Counted from the stretch's first letter, positions 30,371 through 42,906 are shown. The stretch: DNA of 64,000 nucleotides from Citrobacter braakii (GCF_002075345.1 NZ_NAEW01000001.1:1-64000), one strand, 5' to 3'. Notes: generated from the letters alone by a model not told the origin. Program-made: numbers and translations.

Positions 30371-31685
30371 ATTTTCCCAGACAGTCCCCGAACTGGTTGC
30401 CTGGGCCAGAAAAAATGACTTCTCCATCTCTCTGCCGGTAGACAGACTTTCGTTCCTGCTGGCGGTCGCGACCCTGAACGGTGAGCGACTTGACGGCGAG
30501 ATGAGTGAAGGTGAGCTGGTGGATGCGTTCCGCCATGTGAGTGATGCGTTTGAGCAAACCAGCGAAACCATCGGCGTACGCGCCAACAACGCGATCAACG
30601 ATATGGTGCGTCAACGTCTGCTGAACCGCTTTACCAGCGAGCAGGCGGAAGGCAACGCTATATATCGTTTAACGCCATTGGGAATTGGCATCACGGATTA
30701 CTACATTCGTCAGCGTGAATTCTCTACGCTACGTCTTTCAATGCAGCTGTCGATTGTTGCTGGTGAACTAAAGCGCGCGGCGGATGCGGCAGCGGAAGGT
30801 GGCGATGAGTTCCACTGGCATCGCAACGTCTACGCGCCATTGAAATACTCGGTGGCGGAGATTTTCGACAGTATCGATCTGACCCAGCGCATCATGGATG
30901 AACAGCAACAGCAGGTAAAAGACGACATCGCACAGTTGCTTAATAAAGACTGGCGGGCGGCGATCTCCAGCTGTGAACTGCTGCTCTCTGAAACGTCTGG
31001 TACGCTGCGTGAACTGCAGGATACGCTGGAAGCGGCGGGGGATAAGCTACAGGCTCACCTGTTACACATCCAGGACGCCACGATGACGCATGACGATTTG
31101 CATTTCGTCGATCGGTTGGTGTTTGACTTACAAAGTAAGCTCGACCGCATTATCAGTTGGGGTCAGCAGTCCATTGATTTATGGATCGGCTACGATCGTC
31201 ACGTGCATAAGTTTATCCGTACCGCGATCGATATGGATAAAAACCGCGTCTTTGCCCAGCGTCTGCGCCAGTCCGTGCAGACATACTTTGACGATCCGTG
31301 GGCGCTAACCTATGCCAACGCCGATCGTCTGCTGGATATGCGTGACGAAGAGATGGTGCTGCGTGACGAAGAGGTCACCGGCGAGCTTCCGGAAGATCTG
31401 GAATATGAAGAATTTAACGAGATCCGTGAACAGCTGGCGGCGATCATCGAAGAACAGCTGGCTATCTACAAATCCAGACAAACACCACTGGATCTCGGTT
31501 TGGTCGTGCGCGAGTATCTGGCGCAATACCCACGTGCGCGTCATTTCGACGTCGCGCGCATAGTTATCGATCAGGCGGTACGCCTTGGCGTAGCGCAAGC
31601 AGACTTCACCGGACTGCCAGCCAAATGGCAGCCGATTAATGATTACGGAGCCAAGGTACAGGCGCATGTCATTGACAAATATTGA
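30363..31685 (+). CDS. mukF: Chromosome partition protein MukF (kleisin)
   Basis: A 440-residue kleisin subunit of the MukBEF condensin, the length of the E. coli protein. It has an N-terminal winged-helix dimerisation domain, a helical middle and a C-terminal winged-helix part that binds the MukB head. The acidic linker around residues 320-340 ([23 protein letters not shown]) is typical. It overlaps cmoM by 8 bases and mukE by 20, which keeps subunit levels tied. Confidence 0.97.
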   Translation: MSEFSQTVPELVAWARKNDFSISLPVDRLSFLLAVATLNGERLDGEMSEGELVDAFRHVSDAFEQTSETIGVRANNAINDMVRQRLLNRFTSEQAEGNAIYRLTPLGIGITDYYIRQREFSTLRLSMQLSIVAGELKRAADAAAEGGDEFHWHRNVYAPLKYSVAEIFDSIDLTQRIMDEQQQQVKDDIAQLLNKDWRAAISSCELLLSETSGTLRELQDTLEAAGDKLQAHLLHIQDATMTHDDLHFVDRLVFDLQSKLDRIISWGQQSIDLWIGYDRHVHKFIRTAIDMDKNRVFAQRLRQSVQTYFDDPWALTYANADRLLDMRDEEMVLRDEEVTGELPEDLEYEEFNEIREQLAAIIEEQLAIYKSRQTPLDLGLVVREYLAQYPRARHFDVARIVIDQAVRLGVAQADFTGLPAKWQPINDYGAKVQAHVIDKY

Positions 31686-32370
31686 ACAAGTGATGCCGGT
31701 AAAGCTGGCGCAGGCGCTGGCGAATCCGTTATTTCCGGCGCTGGACAGCGCCTTACGTTCGGGCCGCCATATCGGTCTGGATGAACTGGATAATCATGCC
31801 TTCCTGATGGATTTTCAGGAATATTTTGAAGAGTTTTACAGCCGCTATAACGTGGAATTGATCCGTGCGCCGGAAGGGTTCTTCTACCTTCGCCCGCGTT
31901 CAACGACGCTCATTCCCCGTTCGGTCCTGTCTGAACTGGACATGATGGTCGGTAAAATTCTTTGCTATCTCTATCTCAGCCCGGAACGCCTGGCGAACGA
32001 AGGGATTTTTACCCAGCAAGAGTTGTACGACGAGCTGCTAACGCTGGCTGATGAAGCGAAGCTGCTGAAACTGGTGAACAACCGTTCAACCGGTTCGGAT
32101 GTTGATCGCCAGAAGCTACAGGAAAAAGTTCGTTCTTCGCTAAACCGTCTGCGCCGTTTAGGCATGGTGTGGTTTATGGGTCACGACAGCAGCAAATTCC
32201 GTATTACGGAATCAGTCTTCCGCTTTGGCGCGGATGTGCGCAGCGGTGACGATCCGCGCGAAGCGCAGCGTCGCTTAATTCGTGATGGCGAAGCGATGCC
32301 GGTCGAGAACCGCCTGCAGCTCAACGATGAGCCCGAAGAGAATCAGCCGGACAGTGGAGAAGAAGAATAA
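31666..32370 (+). CDS. mukE: Chromosome partition protein MukE
   Basis: A 234-residue accessory subunit of MukBEF that binds MukF as a dimer through two winged-helix domains. The start at 31666 ([13 protein letters not shown]) gives the E. coli length; the frame is open nine codons further. It has an acidic C-terminal tail ([15 protein letters not shown]). It starts 20 bases before the end of mukF, and its stop shares one base with the mukB ATG (TAATG). Confidence 0.96.
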   Translation: MSLTNIEQVMPVKLAQALANPLFPALDSALRSGRHIGLDELDNHAFLMDFQEYFEEFYSRYNVELIRAPEGFFYLRPRSTTLIPRSVLSELDMMVGKILCYLYLSPERLANEGIFTQQELYDELLTLADEAKLLKLVNNRSTGSDVDRQKLQEKVRSSLNRLRRLGMVWFMGHDSSKFRITESVFRFGADVRSGDDPREAQRRLIRDGEAMPVENRLQLNDEPEENQPDSGEEE

Positions 32371-35300
32371 TGATTGAACGCGGTAAATTTCGCTCACTTA
32401 CGCTGATTAACTGGAATGGTTTTTTTGCCCGTACATTCGACCTTGATGAACTGGTTACCACGCTGTCCGGCGGTAACGGTGCGGGTAAGTCCACCACCAT
32501 GGCGGCATTTGTTACAGCGCTCATCCCGGACTTAACCCTGCTGCATTTCCGTAACACCACCGAAGCCGGTGCAACCAGTGGTTCACGTGATAAGGGCCTG
32601 CACGGTAAGTTGAAAGCGGGCGTCTGTTACTCAATGCTCGACGTCCTCAACTCGCGCCATCAGCGCGTGGTCGTGGGGGTGCGTTTGCAACAGGTTGCTG
32701 GTCGCGATCGTAAAGTGGATATCAAACCGTTTGCCATTCAGGGGCTGCCGATGTCGGTGCAGCCAACCCAACTGGTGACGGAAACGCTGAATGAACGCCA
32801 GGCGCGCGTGCTGTCCCTCTCTGAGCTGAAAGAGAAGCTTGATGAGATGGAAGGTGTGCAGTTTAAACAGTTCAACTCAATCACCGATTATCACTCACTG
32901 ATGTTCGATCTGGGCATCATCGCCCGTCGTCTGCGTTCCGCGTCTGACCGTAGTAAATTCTATCGTCTGATTGAAGCCTCGCTGTACGGCGGGATCTCCA
33001 GTGCCATTACCCGTTCACTGCGTGACTACCTGCTGCCGGAAAACAGCGGCGTACGTAAAGCCTTCCAGGATATGGAAGCTGCGCTGCGTGAAAACCGCAT
33101 GACGCTGGAAGCGATTCGCGTAACTCAGTCTGACCGCGATCTGTTTAAGCATTTGATCAGCGAAGCGACCAACTATGTGGCCGCGGATTATATGCGTCAC
33201 GCCAACGAACGTCGTATCCATCTTGATAAAGCGCTGGAATATCGTCGTGAGCTGCATACTTCACGTAAGCAGCTGGCCGCGGAGCAGTATAAGCACGTGG
33301 ATATGGCGCGCGAACTGGGCGAGCATAACGGCGCGGAAGGCGATCTGGAAGCTGATTACCAGGCCGCGAGCGATCACCTGAATCTGGTGCAAACCGCGCT
33401 GCGTCAGCAGGAAAAAATTGAACGCTACGAAGCGGATCTCGAAGAACTGCAGGTCCGTCTCGAAGAACAAAATGAGGTGGTCGCGGAAGCCGTTGACCGC
33501 CAGGATGAAAACGAAGCCCGCGCAGAAGCCGCGGAACTGGAAGTGGATGAGCTGAAAAGCCAGCTTGCCGATTATCAGCAAGCGCTGGACGTCCAGCAAA
33601 CGCGAGCCATCCAATATACCCAGGCGATCCAGGCGCTGAATCGGGCGAAAGAGCTCTGCCACTTACCGGATCTGACCGCCGACAGCGCTGCTGAATGGCT
33701 GGAAACCTTCCAGGCTAAAGAGCAGGAAGCCACTGAAAAACTGCTGACGCTGGAACAAAAAATGAGCGTGGCGCAAACCGCGCACAGCCAGTTCGAACAG
33801 GCTTATCAGCTGGTGGCGGCTATCAATGGCCCGCTGGCGCGTGGTGAAGCCTGGAGCGTGGCGCGTGAACTGCTACGGGAAGGCGTTGAACAGCGCCACC
33901 TGGCGGAACAGGTTCAGCCGTTGCGTATGCGACTTAGCGAGCTGGAGCAGCGTTTGCGCGAACAGCAAGACGCCGAGCGTCTGCTGGCTGAATTCTGCAA
34001 GCGTCAGGGTAAACAGTTCGATATCGATGAGCTGGAAGCGCTGCACCAGGAGCTGGAAGCACGCATCGCCGCCTTGTCGGACAGCGTCTCTTCTGCCAGC
34101 GAACAGCGTATGACGTTGCGTCAGGAGCAGGAACAGCTACAGTCTCGTATCCAGCATCTGATGAAACGTGCGCCTGTATGGCTGGCCGCGCAGAATAGCC
34201 TGAATCAGCTTAGCGAGCAGTGTGGCGAAGAGTTTACCTCAAGCCAGGATGTGACCGAGTATCTGCAACAACTGCTGGAGCGCGAGCGTGAAGCCATTGT
34301 TGAGCGTGATGAAGTCGGTGCGCGCAAAAATGCAGTTGATGAAGAAATTGAACGTTTAAGTCAGCCGGGCGGGGCGGAAGATCAGCGTCTGAACGCGCTG
34401 GCGGAGCGCTTCGGCGGCGTTCTGCTGTCAGAAATCTATGACGACGTTAGCCTTGAAGATGCGCCGTACTTCTCTGCGCTGTACGGTCCTTCGCGTCATG
34501 CCATCGTGGTGCCGGATCTGACGCTGATTACCGAGCAGCTTGAAGGGCTGACGGATTGTCCGGAAGATCTCTATTTCATCGAAGGGGATCCGCAGTCGTT
34601 TGATGACAGCGTTTTCAGCGTTGATGAGCTGGAAAAAGCGGTAGTGGTGAAAACCGCCGAGCGTCAGTGGCGTTATTCCCGCTTCCCGACGGTGCCGATT
34701 TTTGGCCGTGCAGCGCGCGAAAGCCGTATCGAAACCCTGCATGCCGAGCGTGAAGGGCTGTCTGAACGTTTCGCAACGCTCTCCTTTGACGTCCAGAAAA
34801 CCCAGCGTCTGCATCAGGCGTTCAGTCGTTTCATTGGCAGTCATTTGTCGGTGGCGTTTGAAGCCGATCCGGAAGCGGAAATTCGCCAACTGAATGGCCG
34901 TCGCGTTGAACTGGAACGTGCGCTGACCAATCATGAAAATGATAATCAGCAAAGCCGTATGCAGTTTGAGCAGGCGAAAGAGGGGGTCTCTGCTCTTAAC
35001 CGCCTTCTCCCGCGTTTGAATCTGCTGGCGGATGACACGCTGGCCGATCGCGTGGACGAAATTCGTGAGCGCCTGGATGAAGCCCAGGAAGCGGCGCGTT
35101 TTGTACAGCAACATGGCAACCAGTTAGCCAAACTGGAACCGATTGTTTCGGTCCTGCAAAATGACCCTGAGCAGTTTGAACAACTGAAGGAAGACTACGC
35201 GTATTCCCAGCAGATGCAGCGCGATGCGCGTCAGCAAGCTTTTGCTCTGACCGAAGTGGTGCAGCGCCGGGCGCACTTTAGCTATTCCGACTCTGCTGAA

Positions 35301-36830
35301 ATGCTTAGCGGCAACAGCGATCTGAACGAAAAACTGCGTGAGCGCCTGGAACAGGCGGAAGCCGAACGTACCCGCGCCCGTGAAGCGCTACGCAGTCACG
35401 CCGCACAGTTAAGCCAGTACAACCAGGTCATGGCGTCGCTGAAAAGCTCCTATGACACCAAAAAAGAGCTGCTTAACGATTTACAACGTGAACTGCAGGA
35501 TATTGGCGTTCGTGCGGACAGCGGTGCCGAAGAGCGCGCGCGTATTCGTCGTGATGAACTGCATGCGCAGCTCAGCAATAACCGTGCCCGCCGTAACCAA
35601 CTGGAAAAAGCGCTGACCTTCTGCGAAGCGGAGATGGAAAACCTGACCCGCAGGCTGCGCAAGCTGGAACGTGATTATTTTGAAATGCGCGAGCAGGTGG
35701 TTACCGCGAAAGCCGGATGGTGTGCGGTGATGCGGATGGTGAAAGATAACGGCGTTGAACGCCGCCTGCACCGTCGGGAGCTGGCGTATCTTTCCGGTGA
35801 TGAACTGCGCTCGATGTCGGATAAGGCGCTTGGTGCGCTGCGCCTGGCGGTTGCGGATAACGAACACCTGCGCGATGTACTGCGCATGTCTGAAGATCCA
35901 AAACGCCCAGAGCGTAAAATTCAGTTCTTTGTTGCGGTTTATCAGCATCTGCGTGAACGTATTCGCCAGGATATTATCCGTACCGACGATCCGGTTGAAG
36001 CGATCGAACAGATGGAGATTGAGCTGAGCCGTCTGACGGAAGAATTAACGTCCCGCGAACAGAAACTGGCGATCAGCTCTCGCAGCGTGGCGAATATCAT
36101 TCGTAAGACCATTCAGCGCGAACAGAACCGTATTCGCGTGCTGAACCAGGGGCTGCAAAGCGTGTCGTTTGGCCAGGTAAACAGCGTTCGTCTGAACGTC
36201 AACGTACGCGAGACGCATGCTACCTTGCTGGACGTACTTTCCGAACAGCATGAGCAGCACCAGGATCTGTTTAACAGCAATCGTCTGACCTTCTCTGAAG
36301 CGCTGGCGAAGTTGTATCAGCGTCTGAATCCGCAGATTGATATGGGGCAACGTACGCCGCAAACCATTGGTGAAGAGCTGCTGGATTACCGTAACTATCT
36401 GGAAATGGAAGTTGAGGTTAACCGTGGCTCTGACGGCTGGCTGCGTGCTGAATCTGGCGCGCTGTCAACCGGTGAAGCGATCGGGACCGGGATGTCTATT
36501 CTGGTGATGGTTGTGCAAAGCTGGGAAGACGAAGGGCGTAGACTGCGCGGGAAAGATATTTCTCCTTGCCGTCTGCTGTTCCTGGATGAAGCTGCGCGAC
36601 TTGATGCACGCTCTATCGCGACTCTGTTTGAACTGTGCGAGCGTCTGCAAATGCAACTGATTATCGCAGCCCCAGAAAACATTAGCCCGGAGAAAGGCAC
36701 CACCTACAAACTGGTGCGTAAAGTCTTCCAGAACACCGAACACGTTCACGTGGTAGGTCTGCGCGGGTTTGCGCCTCAGTTACCTGAGCCGCTGCCAGGC
36801 ACCGAAGATGCCTCCTCGCAGGCAAGCTAA
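32370..36830 (+). CDS. mukB: Chromosome partition protein MukB (SMC-like ATPase)
   Basis: A 1486-residue SMC-type ATPase that organises the chromosome with MukE and MukF. Walker A GGNGAGKS is at residues 34-41. Long coiled coils rich in Glu, Gln, Leu and Arg flank a central hinge around residues 650-800. The C-terminal head carries the signature [12 protein letters not shown] near residue 1365 and Walker [12 protein letters not shown] near 1405. The length equals E. coli MukB. It is the last gene of the operon, with a terminator directly after it. Confidence 0.98.
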   Translation: MIERGKFRSLTLINWNGFFARTFDLDELVTTLSGGNGAGKSTTMAAFVTALIPDLTLLHFRNTTEAGATSGSRDKGLHGKLKAGVCYSMLDVLNSRHQRVVVGVRLQQVAGRDRKVDIKPFAIQGLPMSVQPTQLVTETLNERQARVLSLSELKEKLDEMEGVQFKQFNSITDYHSLMFDLGIIARRLRSASDRSKFYRLIEASLYGGISSAITRSLRDYLLPENSGVRKAFQDMEAALRENRMTLEAIRVTQSDRDLFKHLISEATNYVAADYMRHANERRIHLDKALEYRRELHTSRKQLAAEQYKHVDMARELGEHNGAEGDLEADYQAASDHLNLVQTALRQQEKIERYEADLEELQVRLEEQNEVVAEAVDRQDENEARAEAAELEVDELKSQLADYQQALDVQQTRAIQYTQAIQALNRAKELCHLPDLTADSAAEWLETFQAKEQEATEKLLTLEQKMSVAQTAHSQFEQAYQLVAAINGPLARGEAWSVARELLREGVEQRHLAEQVQPLRMRLSELEQRLREQQDAERLLAEFCKRQGKQFDIDELEALHQELEARIAALSDSVSSASEQRMTLRQEQEQLQSRIQHLMKRAPVWLAAQNSLNQLSEQCGEEFTSSQDVTEYLQQLLEREREAIVERDEVGARKNAVDEEIERLSQPGGAEDQRLNALAERFGGVLLSEIYDDVSLEDAPYFSALYGPSRHAIVVPDLTLITEQLEGLTDCPEDLYFIEGDPQSFDDSVFSVDELEKAVVVKTAERQWRYSRFPTVPIFGRAARESRIETLHAEREGLSERFATLSFDVQKTQRLHQAFSRFIGSHLSVAFEADPEAEIRQLNGRRVELERALTNHENDNQQSRMQFEQAKEGVSALNRLLPRLNLLADDTLADRVDEIRERLDEAQEAARFVQQHGNQLAKLEPIVSVLQNDPEQFEQLKEDYAYSQQMQRDARQQAFALTEVVQRRAHFSYSDSAEMLSGNSDLNEKLRERLEQAEAERTRAREALRSHAAQLSQYNQVMASLKSSYDTKKELLNDLQRELQDIGVRADSGAEERARIRRDELHAQLSNNRARRNQLEKALTFCEAEMENLTRRLRKLERDYFEMREQVVTAKAGWCAVMRMVKDNGVERRLHRRELAYLSGDELRSMSDKALGALRLAVADNEHLRDVLRMSEDPKRPERKIQFFVAVYQHLRERIRQDIIRTDDPVEAIEQMEIELSRLTEELTSREQKLAISSRSVANIIRKTIQREQNRIRVLNQGLQSVSFGQVNSVRLNVNVRETHATLLDVLSEQHEQHQDLFNSNRLTFSEALAKLYQRLNPQIDMGQRTPQTIGEELLDYRNYLEMEVEVNRGSDGWLRAESGALSTGEAIGTGMSILVMVVQSWEDEGRRLRGKDISPCRLLFLDEAARLDARSIATLFELCERLQMQLIIAAPENISPEKGTTYKLVRKVFQNTEHVHVVGLRGFAPQLPEPLPGTEDASSQAS

Positions 36831-36834
36831 ATAA

Positions 36835-36865
36835 AAGGCGGCTAAATGGCCGCCTTCTTTTTTTC
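36835..36865 (+). terminator. Rho-independent terminator of cmoM-mukFEB
   Basis: AAGGCGGC and GCCGCCTT form an 8-bp perfect stem over a 6-base loop, followed by C and a run of eight T. The stem begins 5 bases after the mukB stop. Confidence 0.9.
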
Positions 36866-37086
36866 CGGAAATTCTCAATAACTGGTGTAATTTCTTTAAA
36901 CTTCTTTACATTAGGTTAGGCAAAAATTTTTTCATGTTTATATACTAAAGGTAAGCCTAACGCGTCACAGGCTTGCTCGTCATACTTCAGCTTGTATTGG
37001 CGTTTTACAGGTTCGGCCCCGCCAAAATAAGGGGAAGACATACGGCCTGGCTACTCAAAGTATGATAAAAAAACAGGGGGCAAGGG

Positions 37087-38838
37087 ATGTTGCTTAATAA
37101 AATGTGTGGTCGTCGGCTGTCGGCAATTAGTTTGTGCCTGGCCGTAACATTCGCTCCACTGTTCAATGCGCAGGCCGATGAGCCTGAAATGATCCCTGGC
37201 GATAGCTCAGCGACCGTCAGTGAACAGCCAACAGCGTTATCGCAGCCGCAGGCTCAATCTTCCGCGACGGCTATCATGGCAGGTATTCAACCACTGCCCG
37301 AGGGCGTGTCAGTTGATAAAGCCCGCGCCGAATTACAATCTCAACTTCCAGCGGGCTTCACACCGGTTTATATGAGCCAACTGGAACTGCTGTATGCCGC
37401 ACGCGAAATGAAACCGATGTGGGAAAATCGTGATGCGGTAAAAGCCTTTCAGCAACAGTTAGCTGAAGTGGCGATTGCCGGCTTTCAGCCGCAGTTCACC
37501 ACCTGGGTTGCTCTACTGACTGACCCAGCAGTAACCGGTCAGGCGCGAGATATCGTGCTCTCAGATGCGATGATGGGGTATCTGCACTTTATTGCCAACA
37601 TCCCCGTCAAAGGCAATCGCTGGCTCTATAGCGATAAGCCCTATGCGCTGACGACGCCGCCGATTTCCGTGATCAACCAATGGCAAGTCGCGCTGGATAA
37701 CGGTCAACTGACTTCGTTTGTCGCCAGCCTGGCACCGCAACATCCGCAGTACGCAGCCATGCATGAATCGCTGCTCAAGCTGGTGGGCGATACGCGGCCC
37801 TGGCCGCAACTGACCAGTACCGCGACGCTGCGTCCGGGGGAGTGGAGTAAGGATATCCCTGCGCTGCGTGAAATTTTGCGCCGCACCGGGATGCTGGAGT
37901 CTGTTGTCAGTACGGCTGCTAAAGAAGGCCGTAGCGCTTACGATCGTGAACTTGTTGACGCGGTTAAGCGTTTTCAGACGTGGCAGGGGCTTGGGGCCGA
38001 TGGCGCGATTGGCCCAGCCACGCGTGACTGGCTGAACGTGACGCCCGCTCAACGTGCGGGCGTGCTGGCGTTAAATATTCAGCGCTTGCGCCTGCTGCCG
38101 GGTACGCTGTCTACCGGTATCATGGTGAATATTCCTGCCTACTCGCTGGTGTATTATCAAAACGGCAATCAGGTGCTGGCCTCGCGCGTTATCGTCGGAC
38201 GTCCCGATCGTAAAACGCCGATGATGAGCAGTGCGCTGAATAACGTGGTCGTTAACCCGCCGTGGAACGTGCCTCCGACGCTGGCCCGGAAGGATATTCT
38301 GCCTAAGGTTTGGAATGACCCAGGGTATCTTGAGCGTCACGGCTATACCGTAATGCGCGGCTGGAACAGCAAAGAGACGATAGATCCGTGGCAGGTTGAC
38401 TGGGCCACCATCACCGCCTCCAATCTGCCGTTCCGCTTCCAGCAGGCTCCGGGAGCGCGTAACTCGCTCGGACGCTATAAATTCAATATGCCGAGTTCGG
38501 ATGCTATTTATCTGCACGATACGCCGAACCACACTCTGTTCCAGAAGGATTCGCGGGCGTTAAGCTCCGGCTGCGTGCGCGTGAACAAGGCATCTGAGCT
38601 GGCGAATATGCTGCTACAGGATGCGGGGTGGAATGATACGCGCATCTCGGATGCCCTGAAGCAAGGGGATACAAGGTACGTGAATATTCGCCAGAATATC
38701 CCCGTCAACCTCTACTATCTGACCGCATTTGTTGGCCCGGATGGTCGCACGCAGTATCGTACAGATATTTACAATTACGATCAGACAGCGCGATCCAGTG
38801 CACAAATTGTGTCAAAAGCTGAACAATTAATCAGATAA
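37087..38838 (+). CDS. ldtD: L,D-transpeptidase LdtD
   Basis: A 583-residue periplasmic enzyme that makes 3-3 crosslinks in peptidoglycan. A signal peptide covers about residues 1-31 (cut after FNAQA). A helical domain follows, then a peptidoglycan-binding segment ([24 protein letters not shown] near 297), then the YkuD domain with catalytic Cys496 in [11 protein letters not shown]. coli LdtD is recalled as 615 residues. Most of the difference is a missing Pro/Thr-rich linker just before AYDRELV near residue 278. The gene is otherwise intact. Confidence 0.95.
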   Translation: MLLNKMCGRRLSAISLCLAVTFAPLFNAQADEPEMIPGDSSATVSEQPTALSQPQAQSSATAIMAGIQPLPEGVSVDKARAELQSQLPAGFTPVYMSQLELLYAAREMKPMWENRDAVKAFQQQLAEVAIAGFQPQFTTWVALLTDPAVTGQARDIVLSDAMMGYLHFIANIPVKGNRWLYSDKPYALTTPPISVINQWQVALDNGQLTSFVASLAPQHPQYAAMHESLLKLVGDTRPWPQLTSTATLRPGEWSKDIPALREILRRTGMLESVVSTAAKEGRSAYDRELVDAVKRFQTWQGLGADGAIGPATRDWLNVTPAQRAGVLALNIQRLRLLPGTLSTGIMVNIPAYSLVYYQNGNQVLASRVIVGRPDRKTPMMSSALNNVVVNPPWNVPPTLARKDILPKVWNDPGYLERHGYTVMRGWNSKETIDPWQVDWATITASNLPFRFQQAPGARNSLGRYKFNMPSSDAIYLHDTPNHTLFQKDSRALSSGCVRVNKASELANMLLQDAGWNDTRISDALKQGDTRYVNIRQNIPVNLYYLTAFVGPDGRTQYRTDIYNYDQTARSSAQIVSKAEQLIR

Positions 38839-38882
38839 ATGAAGCAGTTCGAGGAAAATAATTGTCGTAAGTTATGCTGGAA

Positions 38883-38909
38883 ACGGGGCGAAATGGCTGC
38901 AAGCCCCGT
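38883..38909 (+). terminator. Weak stem-loop after ldtD
   Basis: Perfect 7-bp arms ACGGGGC and GCCCCGT enclose a 13-base loop 44 bases after the ldtD stop, followed only by ATTTCC. It could be a weak terminator separating ldtD from mepK. Confidence 0.35.
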
Positions 38910-39015
38910 ATTTCCTGGGGTTGGGAGCCTTGACGTGGACTACTTAGCCAGATAAGGTTTCCCGCGTGCGCTAGAGCATACATACGATAACATTGACCTT
39001 GTAGACCTTAAAACC

Positions 39016-39564
39016 ATGGACAAATTTGACGCTAATCGCCGCAAACTGCTGGCGCTTGGTGGCATTGCCCTCGGCGCTGCCATCCTGCCTACGCCTGCGT
39101 TTGCTACACTCTCCACCCCACGTCCGCGCATTTTGACTCTGAATAACCTGCATACCGGTGAGTCAATAAAAGCAGAGTTTTTTGATGGCAGGGGCTATAT
39201 TCAGGACGAATTAGCTAAACTTAATCACTTTTTCCGTGATTTTCGTGCGAATAAAGTGAAATCCATCGATCCGGGATTGTTCGATCAACTCTTCCGTCTG
39301 CAGGGCCTGCTGGGCACGCGTAAACCCGTACAGCTTATTTCTGGTTACCGCTCTATTGATACCAATAATGAATTACGTGCGCACAGCCGCGGTGTGGCAA
39401 AGAAAAGCTACCACACGAAAGGGCAGGCCATGGATTTCCATATTGAAGGCATCGCATTAAGTAATATTCGCAAAGCTGCGTTATCTATGCGCGCAGGTGG
39501 TGTAGGATACTACCCACGCAGTAACTTTGTGCATATTGACACCGGACCGGCGCGTCATTGGTGA
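39016..39564 (+). CDS. mepK: MepK, murein DD/LD-endopeptidase of M15 family
   Basis: A 182-residue periplasmic zinc peptidase (formerly YcbK) that cuts peptidoglycan crosslinks. The N terminus has the twin-arginine pattern NRRKLLALGG and a hydrophobic stretch ending in PAFA at residue 30. The LAS-type metal ligands are His133, Asp140 and His173 in SYHTKGQAMDFH and VHIDTG. The length equals the E. coli protein. It follows ldtD, whose 3-3 crosslinks are its known substrate, in the same direction with a 177-base gap. Confidence 0.95.
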   Translation: MDKFDANRRKLLALGGIALGAAILPTPAFATLSTPRPRILTLNNLHTGESIKAEFFDGRGYIQDELAKLNHFFRDFRANKVKSIDPGLFDQLFRLQGLLGTRKPVQLISGYRSIDTNNELRAHSRGVAKKSYHTKGQAMDFHIEGIALSNIRKAALSMRAGGVGYYPRSNFVHIDTGPARHW

Positions 39565-39592
39565 TCCATAAGCTTAATGAAACAGGAGCCGT

Positions 39593-40240
39593 ATGAACTA
39601 TCGTATTATTCCGGTCACTGCATTCGCCCAGAACTGCTCGTTAATCTGGTGTGAGCAAACCCGTCTGGCTGCGCTGGTCGATCCCGGCGGCGATGCTGAG
39701 AAAATCAAACAGGAAGTCGATGCCAGTGGCCTGACGCTAATGCAGATCCTGCTCACCCATGGTCATCTTGATCACGTAGGTGCGGCGGCTGAACTGGCAC
39801 AGCATTATGGTGTACCGGTTATTGGTCCGGAAAAAGAAGATGAGTTCTGGTTACAAGGACTTCCTGCTCAGAGTCGCATGTTTGGCCTGGGCGATTGTGA
39901 GCCGCTGACGCCCGATCGCTGGTTGAATGAAGGCGACCGGGTAAGCGTGGGTAACGTGACGTTGCAGGTACTGCATTGCCCGGGTCACACGCCGGGACAT
40001 GTGGTCTTCTTTGATGAACAATCAAAGCTACTGATTTCTGGTGACGTGATTTTCAAAGGCGGCGTTGGGCGCAGCGATTTTCCTCGCGGAGATCATAGTC
40101 AATTGATTGATTCGATTAAACGTAAACTGTTGCCGTTGGGCGATGACGTGACGTTTATTCCGGGTCACGGCCCACTTTCGACGTTGGGCAACGAACGGCT
40201 ACATAATCCGTTCCTGCAGGATGAAATGCCAGTCTGGTAA
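39593..40240 (+). CDS. gloC: Hydroxyacylglutathione hydrolase GloC (type II glyoxalase)
   Basis: A 215-residue metallo-beta-lactamase-fold hydrolase (formerly YcbL). The metal motif is His56, His58, Asp60 and His61 in [10 protein letters not shown], with further ligands in CPGHTPGHV near residue 129 and ISGDVIF near 149. It completes methylglyoxal detoxification by hydrolysing S-lactoylglutathione. It begins 28 bases after mepK, so the two are probably cotranscribed, with no clear functional link. Confidence 0.95.
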   Translation: MNYRIIPVTAFAQNCSLIWCEQTRLAALVDPGGDAEKIKQEVDASGLTLMQILLTHGHLDHVGAAAELAQHYGVPVIGPEKEDEFWLQGLPAQSRMFGLGDCEPLTPDRWLNEGDRVSVGNVTLQVLHCPGHTPGHVVFFDEQSKLLISGDVIFKGGVGRSDFPRGDHSQLIDSIKRKLLPLGDDVTFIPGHGPLSTLGNERLHNPFLQDEMPVW

Positions 40241-40255
40241 CACCGCAGATAAATG

Positions 40256-40281
40256 AAAAAGGCCGCTATTGCGGCCTTTTT
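40256..40281. terminator. Bidirectional terminator gloC/aspC
   Basis: AAAAAGGCCGC and GCGGCCTTTTT form an 11-bp perfect stem over a TATT loop between the convergent gloC and aspC stops. The symmetric A and T runs allow it to act on both strands. Confidence 0.92.
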
Positions 40282-40294
40282 AGTACGCGATAGA

Positions 40295-41485
40295 TTACAG
40301 TACTGCGACAATCGCTTCGCACAGCGGCGCCATATTATCTGGCGTCATTCCTGCTACGTTCACACGTCCGGAAGCGACGGCATAGACACCAAACTCTTCA
40401 CGCAGACGCAGAACCTGCTCTTTGGTCAGGCCGCTGAATGAGAACATGCCGTTCTGTTTGATGATAAAGCTGAAGTCGCGGTTCGCACCTTTCTCCTGCA
40501 GCGTATTCACAAACAGCAAACGCATGCGTTGGATGCGTTGACGCATATCAGTCAGTTCCTGCTCCCAGATAGCGCGCAGGGCATCGTTGCTCAGGATGGT
40601 TGCCACAACCGACGCACCGTGTGCTGGTGGGTTGGAATAGTTGGCACGAATGACGGATTTCATCTGGCTAAACGCGCGGTCGACGGTTTCAGCATCGGCT
40701 GCAACCAGCGTACAGGCGCCTACGCGCTCATTGTACAGACCAAAGTTCTTGGAGTAGGAGCTGGCGACGATCAGCTCTTTGTGCAGCGCAGCGAATGCGC
40801 GCAGACCTTCTGCATCTTCTTCCAGACCGCGGGCAAAGCCCTGGTATGCGAAGTCAAACAGCGGCAACCAACCTTTTTCGACAGAAAGCTGAGCCAGCGT
40901 TTGCCACTGCTCCAGCGTAGGATCGATACCGGTTGGGTTATGGCAGCAGCCGTGGAATAACACTACGTCGCCAGCCTGCGCTTCGCTGAGGCTTGCCAGC
41001 AGCGCATCAAAGTCTAATGAGTGGTTCGCGGCATCGTAATAGTTGTATTCACGAACTTCCAGACCGGCAGAGTTAAAGACGCTCTTATGGTTTGGCCAGC
41101 TTGGATTGCTCACCCATACGCGTTTAGCTGAGGTGTTTTTTGCCAGAAAATCAGCGGCCACACGCAGTGCGCCAGTGCCGCCAGGAGTCTGTGCTGTACG
41201 CGCACGTTTGTCGTTGATAAGCGAACTTTCTTTACCAAACAGTAATTCCTGAGTGCAGCGACCAAACTCTGGAATACCGTCGATGCCAAGGTAATTTTTG
41301 GTGGTTTCATTTTCCAGTATATATTGCTCGGCTTTTTTAACGCTGGTCAGTACCGGCGTTTTACCTGTCTCATCTTTATATACACCGATCCCAAGGTTTA
41401 TTTTTCCTGGGCGGTCATCGGCACGAAACAAATCAGCCAGACCCAAAATGGGGTCGGCAGGAGCGGCAGTAATGTTCTCAAACAT
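40295..41485 (-). CDS. aspC: Aspartate aminotransferase
   Basis: A 396-residue PLP enzyme that interconverts oxaloacetate/glutamate and aspartate/2-oxoglutarate and also handles aromatic amino acids. The PLP lysine is in [15 protein letters not shown] near residue 246, and the conserved Arg of the carboxylate pocket is in [10 protein letters not shown] near 374. The length equals E. coli AspC. It is transcribed leftwards after ompF, from which a terminator separates it. Confidence 0.98.
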   Translation of the reverse strand: MFENITAAPADPILGLADLFRADDRPGKINLGIGVYKDETGKTPVLTSVKKAEQYILENETTKNYLGIDGIPEFGRCTQELLFGKESSLINDKRARTAQTPGGTGALRVAADFLAKNTSAKRVWVSNPSWPNHKSVFNSAGLEVREYNYYDAANHSLDFDALLASLSEAQAGDVVLFHGCCHNPTGIDPTLEQWQTLAQLSVEKGWLPLFDFAYQGFARGLEEDAEGLRAFAALHKELIVASSYSKNFGLYNERVGACTLVAADAETVDRAFSQMKSVIRANYSNPPAHGASVVATILSNDALRAIWEQELTDMRQRIQRMRLLFVNTLQEKGANRDFSFIIKQNGMFSFSGLTKEQVLRLREEFGVYAVASGRVNVAGMTPDNMAPLCEAIVAVL

Positions 41486-41614
41486 GACGAGGTTCCATAG
41501 TGATTACAGAAGGGAAGTCCGCTATCAGGTTAACGGTAGATTTACAAAATGCCAACCGTTACTGACGAAAAGCCGAGGTGTTTTTTTAAGACGCAAGAAT
41601 CCGCTAGCAGAGAT

Positions 41615-41642
41615 AAAAAAACAGGACCGAAGTCCTGTTTTT
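41615..41642 (-). terminator. Rho-independent terminator of ompF
   Basis: ACAGGAC and GTCCTGT form a 7-bp stem over a 4-base loop, flanked by A and T runs on both sides. It lies 27 bases beyond the ompF stop and upstream of aspC. Its symmetry means it could work in both directions. Confidence 0.9.
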
Positions 41643-41668
41643 AAGGCATTTAACAAAGAGGTCTGCTA

Positions 41669-42757
41669 TTAGAACTGGTAAACGATACCGAGTGCTACGG
41701 TGTCGTCAGAGTTCACACCCAGTTTGTTGTCAGAATCGATCTGGTTGATCTGGTAGTCAACATAGGTGGACATGTTTTTGTTGAAGTAGTAGGTTGCGCC
41801 TACTTCAATGTAGTTCACCAGATCTTCGTTGCCTACACCTTCTACGTCTTTCGCTTTAGATTTGTTGTAGGAGATGGACGGGCGCAGACCGAAATCGAAC
41901 TGGTACTGAGCGACAACAAAGAAATCTTGCGTTTTGTTGGCGAAGCCGCTGGTGGTCACGCCATTCTGGGTAGTGGAGAGGCGGGTTGCGTTACGGGTTT
42001 CACCGTAGTTCGCCGCCAGGTAGATGTTGTTAGCATCGTACTTCAGGCCGGTTGCCCACTGCTCAGCTTTTTTGCCGCCGTTAGCGTAGAAAGAGTTTTC
42101 CTGCGCGTTGGTACGGTCAGCCGCACCGTAAGCACCAACGATCCCGAAGCCATCCATTTCGTAGCTTACAGAACCGCCAACGCCGTCGCCGTTAGAACGA
42201 CCGGTATTGCCATCACGCTCGTTTTTACCCAGATACTGGATACCGAAGTTCAGGCCGTCAACCAGACCGAAGAAGTTAGAGTTACGGTAGGTCGCAACAC
42301 CACCCACACGGCCAACGAAGAAGTTGTCGCTGTACGCGGTATCACCACCAAATTCTGGCAGCATATCGGTGTAACCCAGGGCATCGTAAACGATACCGTA
42401 GTTACGACCGTAGTCGAAAGAGCCCAGATCGGCATATTTCAGACCAGCAAATGCCAGACGGGTTTTGTTACCGTTCTGAGCGTCGCTGCCGCCTTCAGAG
42501 TTGTTACCGGCAAAGTTGTATTCCCACTGACCGTAACCGGACAGATCGGAATTAATCTGAGTTTCCCCTTTGAAACCAAGACGGGCATAAGTCTGATCGC
42601 CATCGTTGCCAGCGTTATCAGAAAAATAGTGCAGACCTACGGTTTTACCGTATACATCCAGCTTGTTGCCATCTTTGTTATAAACTTCTGCAGCGTTAGC
42701 TGCCCCGGCTACCAGCAGAGCAGGGATAACCACTGCCAGAATATTGCGCTTCATCAT
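41669..42757 (-). CDS. ompF: Outer membrane porin OmpF
   Basis: A 362-residue general porin. A signal peptide covers the first 22 residues ([22 protein letters not shown]). The mature protein starts [16 protein letters not shown], shows alternating beta-strand pattern, and ends in the outer-membrane insertion signal YQF. Loop 3 with [17 protein letters not shown] near residue 140 is the eyelet loop. Two adjacent ATG codons follow GAGGGTAATAAATA; the first is used in the family. Assignment to OmpF rather than OmpC or PhoE rests on sequence and on its place between aspC and asnS. OmpR boxes lie upstream. Confidence 0.96.
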   Translation of the reverse strand: MMKRNILAVVIPALLVAGAANAAEVYNKDGNKLDVYGKTVGLHYFSDNAGNDGDQTYARLGFKGETQINSDLSGYGQWEYNFAGNNSEGGSDAQNGNKTRLAFAGLKYADLGSFDYGRNYGIVYDALGYTDMLPEFGGDTAYSDNFFVGRVGGVATYRNSNFFGLVDGLNFGIQYLGKNERDGNTGRSNGDGVGGSVSYEMDGFGIVGAYGAADRTNAQENSFYANGGKKAEQWATGLKYDANNIYLAANYGETRNATRLSTTQNGVTTSGFANKTQDFFVVAQYQFDFGLRPSISYNKSKAKDVEGVGNEDLVNYIEVGATYYFNKNMSTYVDYQINQIDSDNKLGVNSDDTVALGIVYQF

Positions 42758-42874
42758 TATTTATTACCCTCATCGGTTTTTATATGACACCTGCCACTGC
42801 CGCCAATAATTTCCGTCAATAAAAATTTACGGAACTATTGATGAGAGTTTGGTGTCTTTATGTGTCTGACAGGC

Positions 42875-42880
42875 ATCTTT
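42875..42880 (-). promoter_or_regulatory. ompF -10 element
   Basis: The minus strand reads AAAGAT in the context GGAAAGATGCC, the same weak -10 as recalled for E. coli ompF. It places the start about 110 bases before the ATG. The poor -35 fits its dependence on OmpR. Confidence 0.6.
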
Positions 42881-42906
42881 CCATTCAAACTATCGTTTCG
42901 CTACCG

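Noticed and set aside
37087..38838. LdtD as a damaged gene because it is shorter than in E. coli
   Set aside because: The frame is intact, the signal peptide and catalytic Cys are present, and the length difference is mainly one linker.
41927..42787. Open frame of about 286 codons antisense to ompF
   Set aside because: No ribosome-binding site or family; the open frame follows from porin codon bias.
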